This document shows positions 16,543 to 25,463 of a stretch of DNA of 64,000 nt, in pieces. The stretch comes from Caenispirillum salinarum AK4. GTDB taxonomy: Bacteria; Pseudomonadota; Alphaproteobacteria; Rhodospirillales; Rhodospirillaceae. The position numbers were made by a program, and so were the translations under genes. The stretch is from assembly GCF_000315795.1 (NCBI RefSeq), contig NZ_ANHY01000021.1, positions 92,250 to 156,249 of the forward strand, written 5' to 3'. How positions within the stretch are numbered: the stretch's first letter is position 1; every line of letters starts with the position of its first letter. The notes beneath the pieces are model-generated. The model saw nothing but the letters and a program-made list of their open reading frames with translations, had not been told where the DNA came from and ran no database searches.

Positions 16543-17976
16543 ATGGGCATTTCCATCTCACGCTCCGGCGGAACGGGCGCCGACGGCACGGAGGACGCCG
16601 GCCGCACGGCCGACCCGTCCCGTGACGACCGGCCGCGCCGCCGGCGCCTGCTGCGCACGCCGCGCAGCCTGAAGAAGCTGGCGCCGCGCGGGCTGATGGG
16701 CCGGTCGCTGCTCATCATCATCACGCCGCTGGTCATCACGCAGGTGGTGGCGGCCATCATTTTCTACGACCGCCACTGGGACACCATGCTGCGCCGGCTG
16801 ACCGGCGGCCTGGCGGGCGAGATCGCGCTGGTCTCCGACATGCTGCGCCGGATGCCCGACGAGGAAGCGCGCGCCCAGCTTCTGACCAACGTGCACCACC
16901 GCCTGCACCTGGCGATCACCCTGCAGGAGGGCGCCATCCTGCCCAACCGCGCCAAGGCCGAGCCCTGGGGCCAGATGGAAAACGCCCTCGTGAACGCATT
17001 GGACGAGCGTGTGCGGCGGCCCTTCATCATCGACACCGAGTCGGTGGAGGACCGGGTGGAAATCCGCGTGCAACTGGCCGACGGCGTGCTGCGCGTGCTG
17101 GCCCCGCGCAAGCGTCTGTTCAGCTCCACCACCTACATCTTCGTGCTGTGGATGGTCGGCACGTCGATGCTGCTGATGGGCATCGCCACCGTCTTCATGC
17201 GCAATCAGGTGCGCAGCGTCCGCCGCCTGGCCGCCACCGCCAACAGCTTCGGCAAGGGCCGCGAGGTGCCGCGCCTGAAGGTGGAAGGCGCGCGCGAGGT
17301 GCGGCAGGCCAGCCTGGCCTTCAACCAGATGCGCGAGCGCATCACCCGCCAGATCGAGCAGCGAACGGAAATGCTGGCCGGCGTGTCCCACGACCTGCGC
17401 ACGCCCCTGACACGGATGAAGCTGCAGCTCGCCATGCTCGACGACGAGGACGAGGACGTCGCCGCCCTGCGCGAGGACATCGCCGAGATGGAGCGCATGC
17501 TCAACGACTACCTGGCCTTCGCCCGCGGCGAGGGGACCGAGGGCATCGCCCCCACCGACCTGGGCGCCCTGCTCTTTGAGGTGGCGGCGCGCTTTCGCCG
17601 CCAGAACCACCCGGTCGACCTGCACCTGGAGCGCGACCTGGTGCTGCCGCTCAAGCGCAACGCCATGGAGCGTTGCCTGCAGAACCTGATCGGCAACGCC
17701 ATGCGCTACGGCAGCCATGTGGCGGTGCGCGCCGGCTTGCGGGACGGGACCATCGTCATCCTCATTGACGACGACGGCCCCGGCATCCCCGAGGACAAGC
17801 GCGAGGCCGTATTCAAGGCCTTCGTGCGGCTGGAGGGCTCGCGCAATCCCAAGACCGGCGGCACGGGCCTGGGCCTGACCATCGCCCGCGACATCGTGCG
17901 CAGCCACGGCGGCGACATCACGCTCGACCGCAGCCCGCTCGGCGGACTGCGGGTGCGGGTGGAACTGCCGGTGTAG
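16543..17976 (+). CDS. EnvZ-like membrane sensor histidine kinase
   Basis: The 477-aa kinase has a basic cytoplasmic N-terminus, TM1 (SLLIIITPLVITQVVAAII, about 55-75), a periplasmic sensor of about 130 residues, TM2 (about 195-215), a HAMP linker, the H-box VSHDLRTPLTRMK and a HATPase domain with IDDDGPGIP and GTGLGLTI. It lies 38 nt after the response regulator, so the three regulators probably form one transcript. The signal is unknown. Confidence 0.88.
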   Translation: MGISISRSGGTGADGTEDAGRTADPSRDDRPRRRRLLRTPRSLKKLAPRGLMGRSLLIIITPLVITQVVAAIIFYDRHWDTMLRRLTGGLAGEIALVSDMLRRMPDEEARAQLLTNVHHRLHLAITLQEGAILPNRAKAEPWGQMENALVNALDERVRRPFIIDTESVEDRVEIRVQLADGVLRVLAPRKRLFSSTTYIFVLWMVGTSMLLMGIATVFMRNQVRSVRRLAATANSFGKGREVPRLKVEGAREVRQASLAFNQMRERITRQIEQRTEMLAGVSHDLRTPLTRMKLQLAMLDDEDEDVAALREDIAEMERMLNDYLAFARGEGTEGIAPTDLGALLFEVAARFRRQNHPVDLHLERDLVLPLKRNAMERCLQNLIGNAMRYGSHVAVRAGLRDGTIVILIDDDGPGIPEDKREAVFKAFVRLEGSRNPKTGGTGLGLTIARDIVRSHGGDITLDRSPLGGLRVRVELPV

Positions 17977-17979
17977 ACC

Positions 17980-19197
17980 TCAGTCCGGCGCCGTGCCGGA
18001 GACCTTTTCGGCGAGGAAGGCGCGGATCGCCTCGCCGGCCTGCGCAATGCCGATGACGCCGTCGAGGTGGCCGCGGGTGCCCTGAAGCTCCACGATGTCC
18101 ACCGGCGTGCCGTCGGCACCGATCAGCGTCGCCGTCTCGCGCACCTTCTCGGGGAAGAAGATCAGGTCCTCGGGCGCATGGATCACCAGCGCCGGCGCCT
18201 CGATGGCGGCCAGCCCATCCGCCAGCGATCCGCCGTGGCCGGTCAGAAAGGTCTGGTTGGCCTTCACCAGGTACAGGAAATGATTGGCGTCGGACTTGGC
18301 CGCACGGGCGGCGGCGACCTGATCCAGCACGGCCTCCACCTGATACTGCGCCTCCATGCTGCGGGCGGGATCGGCGGAGGCGTCCGCCCAGGCGCGGCCG
18401 AAGGTGTCGTCGGCCCATTCCCAGTGATTGGCCTGCAGGGTCACCAGCTTCAGCGCCTCGGCCAGCCCGGCCGTCGGCGGCGTACCGCCGTAGTAATCGC
18501 CGCCCTGCCAGTTGGGGTCCAGCCTGATGGGCGCGGCCCAGGCGTTCAGCCAGCCGATCAGGTAGGCGTCGGACGCGCCCGAGCCGATGACGGGAATGAC
18601 GCGCTCCACCATGTCGGGATAGGCGCTGGCCCACTCGTAGGCCTGCAAGGACCCCATGGAGGCCCCCATGACGGCGTGCAGGCGCTCGATCCCCAGGCTT
18701 TCCACCAGCGCCTTTTGCACGTTGACGAAATCGCGGATGGTCACCACCGGGAAGTCCATGCCCCAGGGCTCGCCGGTCTCGGGATTGATGCTGGCCGGGC
18801 CGGTGGTGGTGACGTTGGGGTCGCCGGTGTTCAGGTTCACCAGCGTGTCCGACGAGATGACGTAGTACCTGTCGGTGTCGATAGGCTTTCCGGGGCCGAT
18901 GATGCTGTCCCAGTAGCCTGGCGCGGCGTCGTCGGCGGCATATTTTCCGGCCGCGTGACCGGTGCCGGAGAAGAAATGCGTGATCAGGATGGCGTTGTCT
19001 TTCGCCTCGTTCAGGGTGCCGTAGGCCTCCCACCCCACCTTGACCGGCGCGATGGTCTCGCCGCCGGCGGTGGTGTACTCGGGCATGTCGAAGACCTGCT
19101 TCTCCACCAGCTCGTCATAGGCGGCGGCCGGCCCGGCGGCCAGAAGACCGACCGCCACGGCGGTCGAGGCGGCCAGGCGTGAAAGGGTAAAAGCCAT
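17980..19197 (-). CDS. Secreted MetX-like alpha/beta hydrolase
   Basis: This 405-aa alpha/beta hydrolase resembles homoserine O-acyltransferase (SDTLVNLNTGDPNVTTTGPA, the nucleophile elbow GASMGSLQAYEWA, a late Asp in HAPEDLIFF and His in RGHLDG). Unlike biosynthetic MetX it has a clear signal peptide (residues 1-29, ending AAGPAAA). A GGGAGGA site lies 8 nt before ATG 19197; an upstream in-frame extension is not protein-like. A periplasmic esterase or acyltransferase is more likely than methionine synthesis. Confidence 0.8.
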   Translation of the reverse strand: MAFTLSRLAASTAVAVGLLAAGPAAAYDELVEKQVFDMPEYTTAGGETIAPVKVGWEAYGTLNEAKDNAILITHFFSGTGHAAGKYAADDAAPGYWDSIIGPGKPIDTDRYYVISSDTLVNLNTGDPNVTTTGPASINPETGEPWGMDFPVVTIRDFVNVQKALVESLGIERLHAVMGASMGSLQAYEWASAYPDMVERVIPVIGSGASDAYLIGWLNAWAAPIRLDPNWQGGDYYGGTPPTAGLAEALKLVTLQANHWEWADDTFGRAWADASADPARSMEAQYQVEAVLDQVAAARAAKSDANHFLYLVKANQTFLTGHGGSLADGLAAIEAPALVIHAPEDLIFFPEKVRETATLIGADGTPVDIVELQGTRGHLDGVIGIAQAGEAIRAFLAEKVSGTAPD

Positions 19198-19280
19198 GCG
19201 TGACGTCCTCCCGGTTGTTGTGCAGCAATGACAACCGGTTAAACCCGAGTCGGTCAATCGGGAATCGGACGTAAGCGGCT

Positions 19281-19631
19281 TCAGTGCAGACGCTGGCCGT
19301 TCGGCACGGGCTGGTCCGGGGCGATGAGGACGATGCCGCCGTCGGGGTCGGCGAATCCCAGGACCAGGCATTCGGACATGAACTTGCCGATCTGCTTGGG
19401 CGGGAAGTTGACCACCGCTGCCACCTGCCGGCCCTCCAGGCTTTCGGGCGTGTAGTTCGCGGTGACCTGGGCGGAGGTGCGCCGTTCGCCGATGTCGGGC
19501 CCGAAGTCGATCCACATCTTGATGGCCGGCTTGCGGGCCTCCGGGTAGGGCTCGGCGCGGGTGATCGTGCCGACGCGGATGTCGACCTTCAGGAAGTCGT
19601 CGAAGGTGATGGTGCCGTCATCCTGGGCCAT
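19281..19631 (-). CDS. csaA: CsaA-type tRNA-binding/chaperone-like protein
   Basis: This 116-aa single-domain OB-fold protein resembles the tRNA-binding domain of MetRS/Arc1p. It shows VDIRVGTITRAEPYPEARKP, then QVTANYTPESL and a C-terminal PDQPVPNG. CsaA was described as an export-related chaperone that also binds tRNA. It is transcribed from the minus strand just upstream of the MetX-like gene, 83 nt apart. Confidence 0.88.
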   Translation of the reverse strand: MAQDDGTITFDDFLKVDIRVGTITRAEPYPEARKPAIKMWIDFGPDIGERRTSAQVTANYTPESLEGRQVAAVVNFPPKQIGKFMSECLVLGFADPDGGIVLIAPDQPVPNGQRLH

Positions 19632-19868
19632 GGCCGCGCGCTCCTTGCCGTCGAGAGGAGCGGCGAGCGTAGCCGGAGCGGATCAGCGAGGACAAGGCCA
19701 GGGCGGCCGACCCACCGCAAGTTGCATCATCCGTTGCGGCAGGCATCGAATCCGGCTTGGATGGCGAAGGTCGGCGAAAGCAGCAGCGCCGGGGTCAGGC
19801 GGCGCGATCGGGGGGATGGGCTTCCCCGGCCGTGGCGGAGGCCCCGCCGACCGACGGAGGAGGATGCG

Positions 19869-19961
19869 ATGAACTGGTTATCCAGGCTTCGTATCACCCT
19901 TAGGAACGACAAGACCCAGAGCGCCTTGACCTTCAGCCTCCGGGTCCACTTCGACTCGTAA
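19869..19961 (+). CDS. Possible 30-aa basic small protein
   Basis: A 30-codon ORF starts at ATG 19869 with a strong GGAGGAGG site 5 nt upstream and ends TAA at 19961. The product begins MNWLSRLRITLR and is basic and amphipathic. Its GC content is lower than that of the neighbouring genes. An imperfect inverted repeat (about 19968-19994) follows. No family is recognised; the strong Shine-Dalgarno is the main support. Confidence 0.4.
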   Translation: MNWLSRLRITLRNDKTQSALTFSLRVHFDS

Positions 19962-20142
19962 GGAAACGGGTGGGGCGTGGCCGCGCCTCACCCACTCCGT
20001 CTTCAAAGGTAGCGGCCCCCGGGGCCCCCTGCAAGTCCTCGCCACAACGCGATGCCTCACAACGGCTTCTTGCAACGCCTTCCGTTGCTTTCGGCAGCGA
20101 ATCGGGGCGTGGCCGCAGTCCAGTGCGACCGCTTCAACGCAA

Positions 20143-20175
20143 ACCGGCCGCCCTGCGGGATGCGGGGCGGCCGGT
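20143..20175 (-). terminator. Terminator of the phasin gene
   Basis: A perfect 11-bp inverted repeat (arms ACCGGCCGCCC at 20143-20153 and its complement at 20165-20175) is followed on the minus strand by a short U-run. It lies about 30 nt downstream of the phasin stop. Confidence 0.7.
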
Positions 20176-20207
20176 GCAACGCTCGGCGGATGCCGTGGCG
20201 GCGAAGA

Positions 20208-20663
20208 TTACTTCTTCGCCGCGCCCGGGATCTGCTGGCCGGACTTGGCGACGGTGGTCTTCACCTCGTCCAGGACCTCGGCAAAGCGCTTGTTCAGCAG
20301 GTCCAGCACCTCGGTGTTGGACTTGGCGACCAGCTCCGACAGCTCGCGCATGTTGGAGATGGTGCGCTCGAAGGTCTCCTTGGTGACCTCGGTCTGCTTG
20401 ACCATCTTGTCGGTCGGGGTCTGCGCGCCGGCGACGCCGGTGGCGGCGGCGGCGGACTCTTCCACGGCCTGACGCATGATCTCGGTCTGGCGCTTCATGA
20501 TGGCCTGCATGCCCTCGAACGCCAAGCGGTTGGCGGCGGTCAGGGCCTCCAGGTTCTTCTGCTGGGTGGCGACCATGGCATCCATGTCCACACCCGGAAC
20601 CTTCATCTCGGTCAGGTACTTGCTCATGTCGAAATCGAACGGCATGTCGGTCTTGGCGGCCAT
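20208..20663 (-). CDS. Phasin-family protein
   Basis: The 151-aa helical protein matches the phasin family: MSKYLTEMKVPGVDMDAMVATQ near the N-terminus, then a long amphipathic helix rich in Ala, Glu, Lys and Thr with many Met residues. Phasins coat polyhydroxyalkanoate granules. The start at 20663 has GGAGG with 7-nt spacing. It is a single-gene unit with its own terminator. It fits the ethylmalonyl-CoA and storage-polymer metabolism suggested elsewhere in the window. Confidence 0.88.
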   Translation of the reverse strand: MAAKTDMPFDFDMSKYLTEMKVPGVDMDAMVATQQKNLEALTAANRLAFEGMQAIMKRQTEIMRQAVEESAAAATGVAGAQTPTDKMVKQTEVTKETFERTISNMRELSELVAKSNTEVLDLLNKRFAEVLDEVKTTVAKSGQQIPGAAKK

Positions 20664-20832
20664 CGGGTCACCTCCCTCCAATTGGGTTAAATCTCCGTGG
20701 AAAGACGCTAGTTTTCGCAACCGCACAAGTCAAGTCGAAATATGCTGCGCCGCACAACGGTCATGCCGTACCACAGAAAATTCACACCGGGCGGCGCGCG
20801 TCCCGTCCCGTCTCGTCCCGTTCCGGCGCCGG

Positions 20833-21606
20833 TCAGTCGTCGCCGGGCTCGATCTCGGGCTCGTCGCCGGTGGGAGTCGTGCGGGCCGGCCTGGCATCGG
20901 TGCCGGGCGCCTTCATGACCGGTTCGTCGGGGCCGACCCCCTCGCCGGGCGCCGGCTCCATCCCCGAGCCGGTCTCCGCCGCCGCCGCGCCGGGACCGGC
21001 GAACGGATTGCGGAAGCCGCCGGAGCCCAGGCCCGGAACCATGGCCACGATGTCGTCGACGTTCTTCAGCGCCTTGTCCAGGGCCGCCATGGTGCGGGCC
21101 ATGTCCTCGGTGTCGTCGTTCAGGAAGACGCGCAGCACCCACAGGTAGGTATAGGCCAGGCCCTTGATGCGCACGTACCCGCGCACGCCCGAGGCGGAGA
21201 TGCCGGCCGCCTCCAGCGACAGCGCCATGGAGCGCCCCAGCCGCAGCGCCGAGATCATGCCGGTCATGGGGTGCAGCGGCAGGCCGCGGACGTATCGGTC
21301 GACGGCCTCGCGGTGGGGCTTGAGGGCCTCGAACCGGGCCATGAGCACGTCGAACAGACGCTCGCGCACCGGTTCGCCGGGGTCGGGCTCGGTGCGCCCC
21401 TCCAGGGCATGGCGGTCGATCATGCGGAAGGCTTCGTCCACCAGGGCCTCGTGGCCCGGATGGGTGCGCGAGACGTCGCGCGGGTCCAGGCCCGCGTGGA
21501 AGGCGACCTCGGCCGGGGTCACCTTGGACCACCCCTTGGCCGTGGCGACGGCGAAGACGGCGGCGCCGATGGCGTCGAAGTCGGTCGGGGCATCGGAAGC
21601 GGTCAT
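20833..21606 (-). CDS. TetR/COQ9-like protein
   Basis: The 257-aa protein has an N-terminal helix-turn-helix-like region (residues 10-55, TPAEVAFHAGLDPRDVSRTH) and a helical body (about 75-185) like TetR or COQ9 proteins. The C-terminal about 65 residues are Gly/Pro-rich and look disordered. The segment YTYLWVLRVFLNDDTEDMA recalls COQ9-type lipid-binding helices. It could be a regulator or a ubiquinone-biogenesis helper. The second turn of the helix-turn-helix is weak. Confidence 0.6.
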   Translation of the reverse strand: MTASDAPTDFDAIGAAVFAVATAKGWSKVTPAEVAFHAGLDPRDVSRTHPGHEALVDEAFRMIDRHALEGRTEPDPGEPVRERLFDVLMARFEALKPHREAVDRYVRGLPLHPMTGMISALRLGRSMALSLEAAGISASGVRGYVRIKGLAYTYLWVLRVFLNDDTEDMARTMAALDKALKNVDDIVAMVPGLGSGGFRNPFAGPGAAAAETGSGMEPAPGEGVGPDEPVMKAPGTDARPARTTPTGDEPEIEPGDD

Positions 21607-21696
21607 GAACCCTCCTGACGAAACGCGAGTGCATGGCCGGACGGCGCGTCACCAGGGTCACGACGCCGTCCAGGTGTTACTGCTAGAAACCCTACA

Positions 21697-22497
21697 TCAT
21701 CCCGCGAGTTCCTTCGACCGCCGGGCGGCGGCGGCCACCGCCTTTTCCAGCAGCGCGGGAAACCCGTCCTCGCCCCGCAGAACGTCCAGGGCCGCCGCCG
21801 TGGTGCCGCCGGGGCTGGTGACGTTCTCGCGCAACTGGGCGGGGTCCTCGCTGGCGCGGTACATCAACTCCCCGGCACCGCACACGGTTGCGCGGGCGAG
21901 CATGGCGGCCAGGTTCGCCGGCAGCCCGGCCTTCTCGCCGGCGGCCGCCATGGCCTCGGTCAGCGCGAAGACGTAGGCCGGGCCCGAGCCGGATACGGCG
22001 GTGACGGCATCCATCTGCGCCTCGTCGTCCACCCAGGCCACCTGGCCGACGGCCTCCAGCAGCATGGTGCAGGTGTCGCGCATGGCGTCGGTCACGCCCT
22101 CGCCGGGGCAGCAGACCGTCATGCCGCGTCCGACGGCCGACGGCGTGTTGGGCATGGCGCGCACGATCACGGCCTCGTCGGCGCCCACGGCGCGGCGCAG
22201 GGAGGCGAGCGTCCGGCCGGCGGCGATGGACAGGAAGACGGTCTTGTCCGACGCGAACCGGGCGAAGGCCGGCGCCACGTCGTCCATCATCTGCGGCTTG
22301 ACGGCCAGCACGACCACGTCGGGGCGGAACCCGTCGGGCACCGCGTCGGCCGAGGCGACGACCTTGGCCGTGGTCTCCTCGACGCCGTTGGGCTCGACCA
22401 CCACCACGGCCTCGGGCGACACGGAATGCTCCAGCCAGCCGGACAGCATGGCGCCGCCCATCTTGCCGCAGCCGACGAGGAGGATGGAAATGCTCAT
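21697..22497 (-). CDS. proC: Pyrroline-5-carboxylate reductase
   Basis: The 266-aa enzyme makes proline from pyrroline-5-carboxylate with NAD(P)H. It has the Rossmann motif LLVGCGKMGGAM, the central VRAMPNTP segment and the C-terminal signature VTSPGGTTAAALDVL. ATG 22497 fits the family start; an upstream in-frame extension to 22548 does not. The YbjN-domain gene lies upstream on the same strand, but a terminator separates them. Confidence 0.95.
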   Translation of the reverse strand: MSISILLVGCGKMGGAMLSGWLEHSVSPEAVVVVEPNGVEETTAKVVASADAVPDGFRPDVVVLAVKPQMMDDVAPAFARFASDKTVFLSIAAGRTLASLRRAVGADEAVIVRAMPNTPSAVGRGMTVCCPGEGVTDAMRDTCTMLLEAVGQVAWVDDEAQMDAVTAVSGSGPAYVFALTEAMAAAGEKAGLPANLAAMLARATVCGAGELMYRASEDPAQLRENVTSPGGTTAAALDVLRGEDGFPALLEKAVAAAARRSKELAG

Positions 22498-22611
22498 GGG
22501 GGACCGTCTCCTTGCGTGGGGCGTGTGAGAATGCCGAAGCTTCGGCATGAAACGCGAAGGAGGCCCACCGCATCAAGCCCCGAGGTGCGGGCCCGGGCGA
22601 GGCGGACGGGA

Positions 22612-22664
22612 AAAGCGGCCCCCGAAGCGCGGACTTGGGATGGAGGTGGCGCGCTCCGGGGGCC
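22612..22664 (-). terminator. Terminator of the YbjN-domain gene
   Basis: A 15-bp stem with one mismatch (22617-22631 with 22650-22664) is followed on the minus strand by CTTTTC. It lies 20 nt after the stop of the YbjN-domain gene and before proC. Confidence 0.85.
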
Positions 22665-22684
22665 AGTACGGCCGGCGAGAGGGG

Positions 22685-23182
22685 TCAGGCCTCGCCGACG
22701 GTATCGAGCATGGCGGCGTCGATGGCCTGCCGGGCCGTCATGCCGCCGTCGATGAGGAACTGGAAGGCGGGATGGAAGCGCTCGCACTCCTCCACCGCCA
22801 GGTCCATCAGTTCCTCCAGCGTCTCTTCGTTCAGCCCGTGGCGCAGCATGGCGGTGTGGCGGAACATGGGGATGCCGTCGTCATGCCAAAGGGCGAAGTG
22901 GCCCAGCCACATGCGCTCGTTCAGGTGGGCGAGCAGCTCGTAGGCGTCGGGCCAGCGGTCCTTGGGAATGCGCATGTCGAAGGCGCAGGTGAAGTGCAGG
23001 CTTTCCAGATCCTGCGACCACGCGAAGAACAGGCCGTACTCGCACCAGTGGCCGGGCACGTCCAAGGCGGCTTCCTGGGCGCTGGGCCGATCGACGGGCC
23101 AGTCCCGGGACAGCGCGACGGTTTCGACGAGGTCGATGGGGTTGGCGTCGAGCGACGCGGCGTCGAGCGGGGCCGAATACAT
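22685..23182 (-). CDS. YbjN-domain protein
   Basis: The 165-aa protein matches the YbjN family (WCEYGLFFAWSQDLESLHF, then PDAYELLAHLNERMWLGHF and a C-terminal helix with FQFLIDGGMTARQAI). YbjN proteins resemble type III secretion chaperones in fold; their cellular role is unclear. The start at 23182 has GGGAGGTGA upstream at good spacing. YbjN genes often sit next to proC in alphaproteobacteria, as here. Confidence 0.85.
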   Translation of the reverse strand: MYSAPLDAASLDANPIDLVETVALSRDWPVDRPSAQEAALDVPGHWCEYGLFFAWSQDLESLHFTCAFDMRIPKDRWPDAYELLAHLNERMWLGHFALWHDDGIPMFRHTAMLRHGLNEETLEELMDLAVEECERFHPAFQFLIDGGMTARQAIDAAMLDTVGEA

Positions 23183-23571
23183 GCGGTCACCTCCCTGGCG
23201 CAAGGCGGACGCGGTGTTTCGCATCCGCGAAAGGGCGGCACGGATGGACGCGGCGGGAGTAAATCTTGTTGCCGCGCACGGCCCGGGCCACAAGAGGTAG
23301 CCTGACAGAGGCGGGAGTCCCTGGCAAGCGTCCTGTTGCGCCCGCAAAACGAAAAAACGGCGGATATCGGACGGGTCATCGAAATTTCATCGGCCGCGAC
23401 GGTCCTTCGGACCCCGCGACGGCCTTGCAGAGAAAAAAGGAAAGAAGCGTCGCGGCAAGACCTGTGGACTGACAGCTGCCGGCAGTGACACTCTGTCGGA
23501 GCGTGCCCCGATGCTGCCGCGTTTCTTGACATGTCGGCTCGCCAGACGCCCAGAAACAACGGAGAAATCCG
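23183..23571. other. 389-bp intergenic region, no gene seen
   Basis: This lies between the divergent YbjN-domain and kinase genes. It holds a nested hairpin at about 23392-23423 (GGTCC-TTC-GGACC inside GGCCG/CGGCC) and a purine-rich stretch near 23430-23450. A TTGACA at 23526-23531 has no clear -10 partner. No ORF with a credible start is present. Confidence 0.4.
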
Positions 23572-24735
23572 ATGACGAAAGCCGACCTCTTGATCAGGCG
23601 CCAGAAGGTGCTCGGGGATTTCGGCGAACTGGCCCTGCGATGCGAGGACCTGGACGACGTTCTCCTCGAGGCCTGCCGGCTGGTCGGCGAGGCCCTGGAC
23701 ACTGAATTCGCGAAGGTCATGGAAATCGACCAGGACGGCGAAAGCCTGCTGGTGCGGGCCGGTTTCGGCTGGCAGACCGGGGTGGTCAACCAGCTGCGCC
23801 TTCCCATGGCGGACAAGTCCTCGGAGACCTATTCCGCCGCCCTGGGGGAACCGGTGATCGTGCAGGACATCCAGGCCGAGCAGCGCTTCGAGTTTCCGCA
23901 GTTCCTCAAGGACGAGGGCGTGCGGGCCATGGTCAACGTGCCGATCCTTCTGCCCGGCGGCCGGCACTACGGTCTGCTGCAGGTGGATGCCAGGTCGCCG
24001 CGCGAGTTCGGCGACGAGGACATCGCGTTCCTGCGCACCTACACCGCCATTCTGGGCCCGGTGATCGACCGCCTGCACAAGGCCCACAGCCTGAAGCTCG
24101 CGTTGGAGAAGAACCAGCGCCTGCTCAAGGAACTGCAGCACCGGGTCAAGAACCACCTGGCCATCATCACGGGACTTGTGGGCATGCGGGCCCGCAATGC
24201 GGCGTCGGACGACGCCCGGGCGGAACTGAAGGCGGTGGAGGAGCGCATCGAGACCCTGCGCCTCGTGCACGATCAGCTGCATCAGGCGGAGATGACGGAA
24301 TCGCTGTCCCTCAGGACTTACATCGTGCCCCTGGTGGAAAACCTGTGCCGCGCGCACGACTGCGCCGCCGCCGACCTGGAACCGATGTTCGAGGTGGAGG
24401 ACATCGACATCACGCCCGAGGTCGCGGTCCCCATCGGCCTCGTGGTCAACGAGTTCATCACCAACAGCATCAAGCACGCCTTCAACCAGACGCCGGGGCG
24501 TCTCGGCGTGAAGACCGTGGTGGCCGACCCGGGCCACGTCACGCTGCACCTGTCCGACAACGGCAAGGGCCTGCCGGAAGGCGCGCAGGAGGGGCGCGGG
24601 GGCAGCGGCTCGGGCATGCGGCTGATCGACGGCCTGGCGCGCCAGATCGGCGCGGAGCCCCACTGGTCGTCCAGCCAGGACGGTACGGAACTGCGGCTGG
24701 AGGTCAATCTCGGCGAAAAGCTGCCGGAGAGATAG
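23572..24735 (+). CDS. Soluble GAF-HisKA_2 histidine kinase
   Basis: The 387-aa kinase lacks membrane segments. A GAF domain covers about residues 20-170 (cofactor or small-ligand sensor), followed by a HisKA_2 H-box, LLKELQHRVKNHLAIITGL, with the phospho-acceptor His near residue 187. An HATPase domain follows with VNEFITNSIKHAF and SDNGKGLPEG. Kinases of this type act in light, stress or general stress signalling in alphaproteobacteria. No cognate regulator is adjacent, so it is an orphan. Confidence 0.88.
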   Translation: MTKADLLIRRQKVLGDFGELALRCEDLDDVLLEACRLVGEALDTEFAKVMEIDQDGESLLVRAGFGWQTGVVNQLRLPMADKSSETYSAALGEPVIVQDIQAEQRFEFPQFLKDEGVRAMVNVPILLPGGRHYGLLQVDARSPREFGDEDIAFLRTYTAILGPVIDRLHKAHSLKLALEKNQRLLKELQHRVKNHLAIITGLVGMRARNAASDDARAELKAVEERIETLRLVHDQLHQAEMTESLSLRTYIVPLVENLCRAHDCAAADLEPMFEVEDIDITPEVAVPIGLVVNEFITNSIKHAFNQTPGRLGVKTVVADPGHVTLHLSDNGKGLPEGAQEGRGGSGSGMRLIDGLARQIGAEPHWSSSQDGTELRLEVNLGEKLPER

Positions 24736-24847
24736 GCGGCGGATTGCGCGGCGCGGGCCGGTGGGCCGCCGCTGCGCTCATCCGTTTCTCGCATGGCGGG
24801 CCGCCGCTCGCCGCCCGGCCGACCCGCCGGTGTCTCGGGTTGAGCGT

Positions 24848-25273
24848 TCAGGCCTTGTCGTCGCCGCCCTCGTCCTCGGGCCCGGTTTCGTCGATCTCCC
24901 CTTCCGGGTCGACGCCGGCCTTGCGGGCGGCGGTGCCGGTGCCGGCCGGGGCGCCGGCGCGGCGGGTCGTCTGGGTGGACTGCCGGCGGCCCTGGGTCGC
25001 GCTGGAGGCTGAAGCGCCCGAGGCGCGGCGCTTGAGCGCCTCTTCCAGTTCCTCGATGCGGGCGGCCAGGTGCTCGTTCTCGGCGCGGGCCTCGGCGGCC
25101 ATGGCCTTGACCGCCTCGAACTCGTCGCGGGTGACCAGGTCCATCTCCGAGAGCGTGCGCTCCAGGCGGTGGCGGATGATGCCCTCGATCTCGTCGCGCA
25201 CGCCGGTCAGCGCGCCCAGCGCGCCCCCGGCGACGCGGGCGACATCGTCGAACAGGCGGTTCTGCGTCTGCAT
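24848..25273 (-). CDS. ubiK: UbiK-type accessory factor (BMFP domain)
   Basis: The 141-aa protein matches the BMFP/UbiK family: NRLFDDVARVAGGALGALTG, then DLVTRDEFEAVKAMAAEARAE and a coiled coil to about residue 85. UbiK assists ubiquinone biosynthesis in proteobacteria. The last about 55 residues form a low-complexity, charged tail that the short enterobacterial proteins lack. Confidence 0.8.
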   Translation of the reverse strand: MQTQNRLFDDVARVAGGALGALTGVRDEIEGIIRHRLERTLSEMDLVTRDEFEAVKAMAAEARAENEHLAARIEELEEALKRRASGASASSATQGRRQSTQTTRRAGAPAGTGTAARKAGVDPEGEIDETGPEDEGGDDKA

Positions 25274-25463
25274 GTGCTTCGATCTCCGTCAAGCGCGGCA
25301 GCCCGGGCCGCCGCCGAATCCTGAGCCAGAGTATGGAGACGCCGCGCGGCCTTCGCAACCGCCCACGCCTTGCGGCCCGACCCCGCGCGGCCTATAACCG
25401 GACGGCCCGGCCGGACGCGACGATCGCGCCACGCCGGGCCCGCGCAAGTTTGGGAGGGTCCGC

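Noticed and set aside
22921..24663. 580-codon minus-strand ORF opposite the GAF-HisKA_2 kinase and extending over the YbjN gene
   Set aside because: It is antisense to two well-supported genes, is His/Gln/Arg-rich without motifs, and is typical of high-GC shadow frames.
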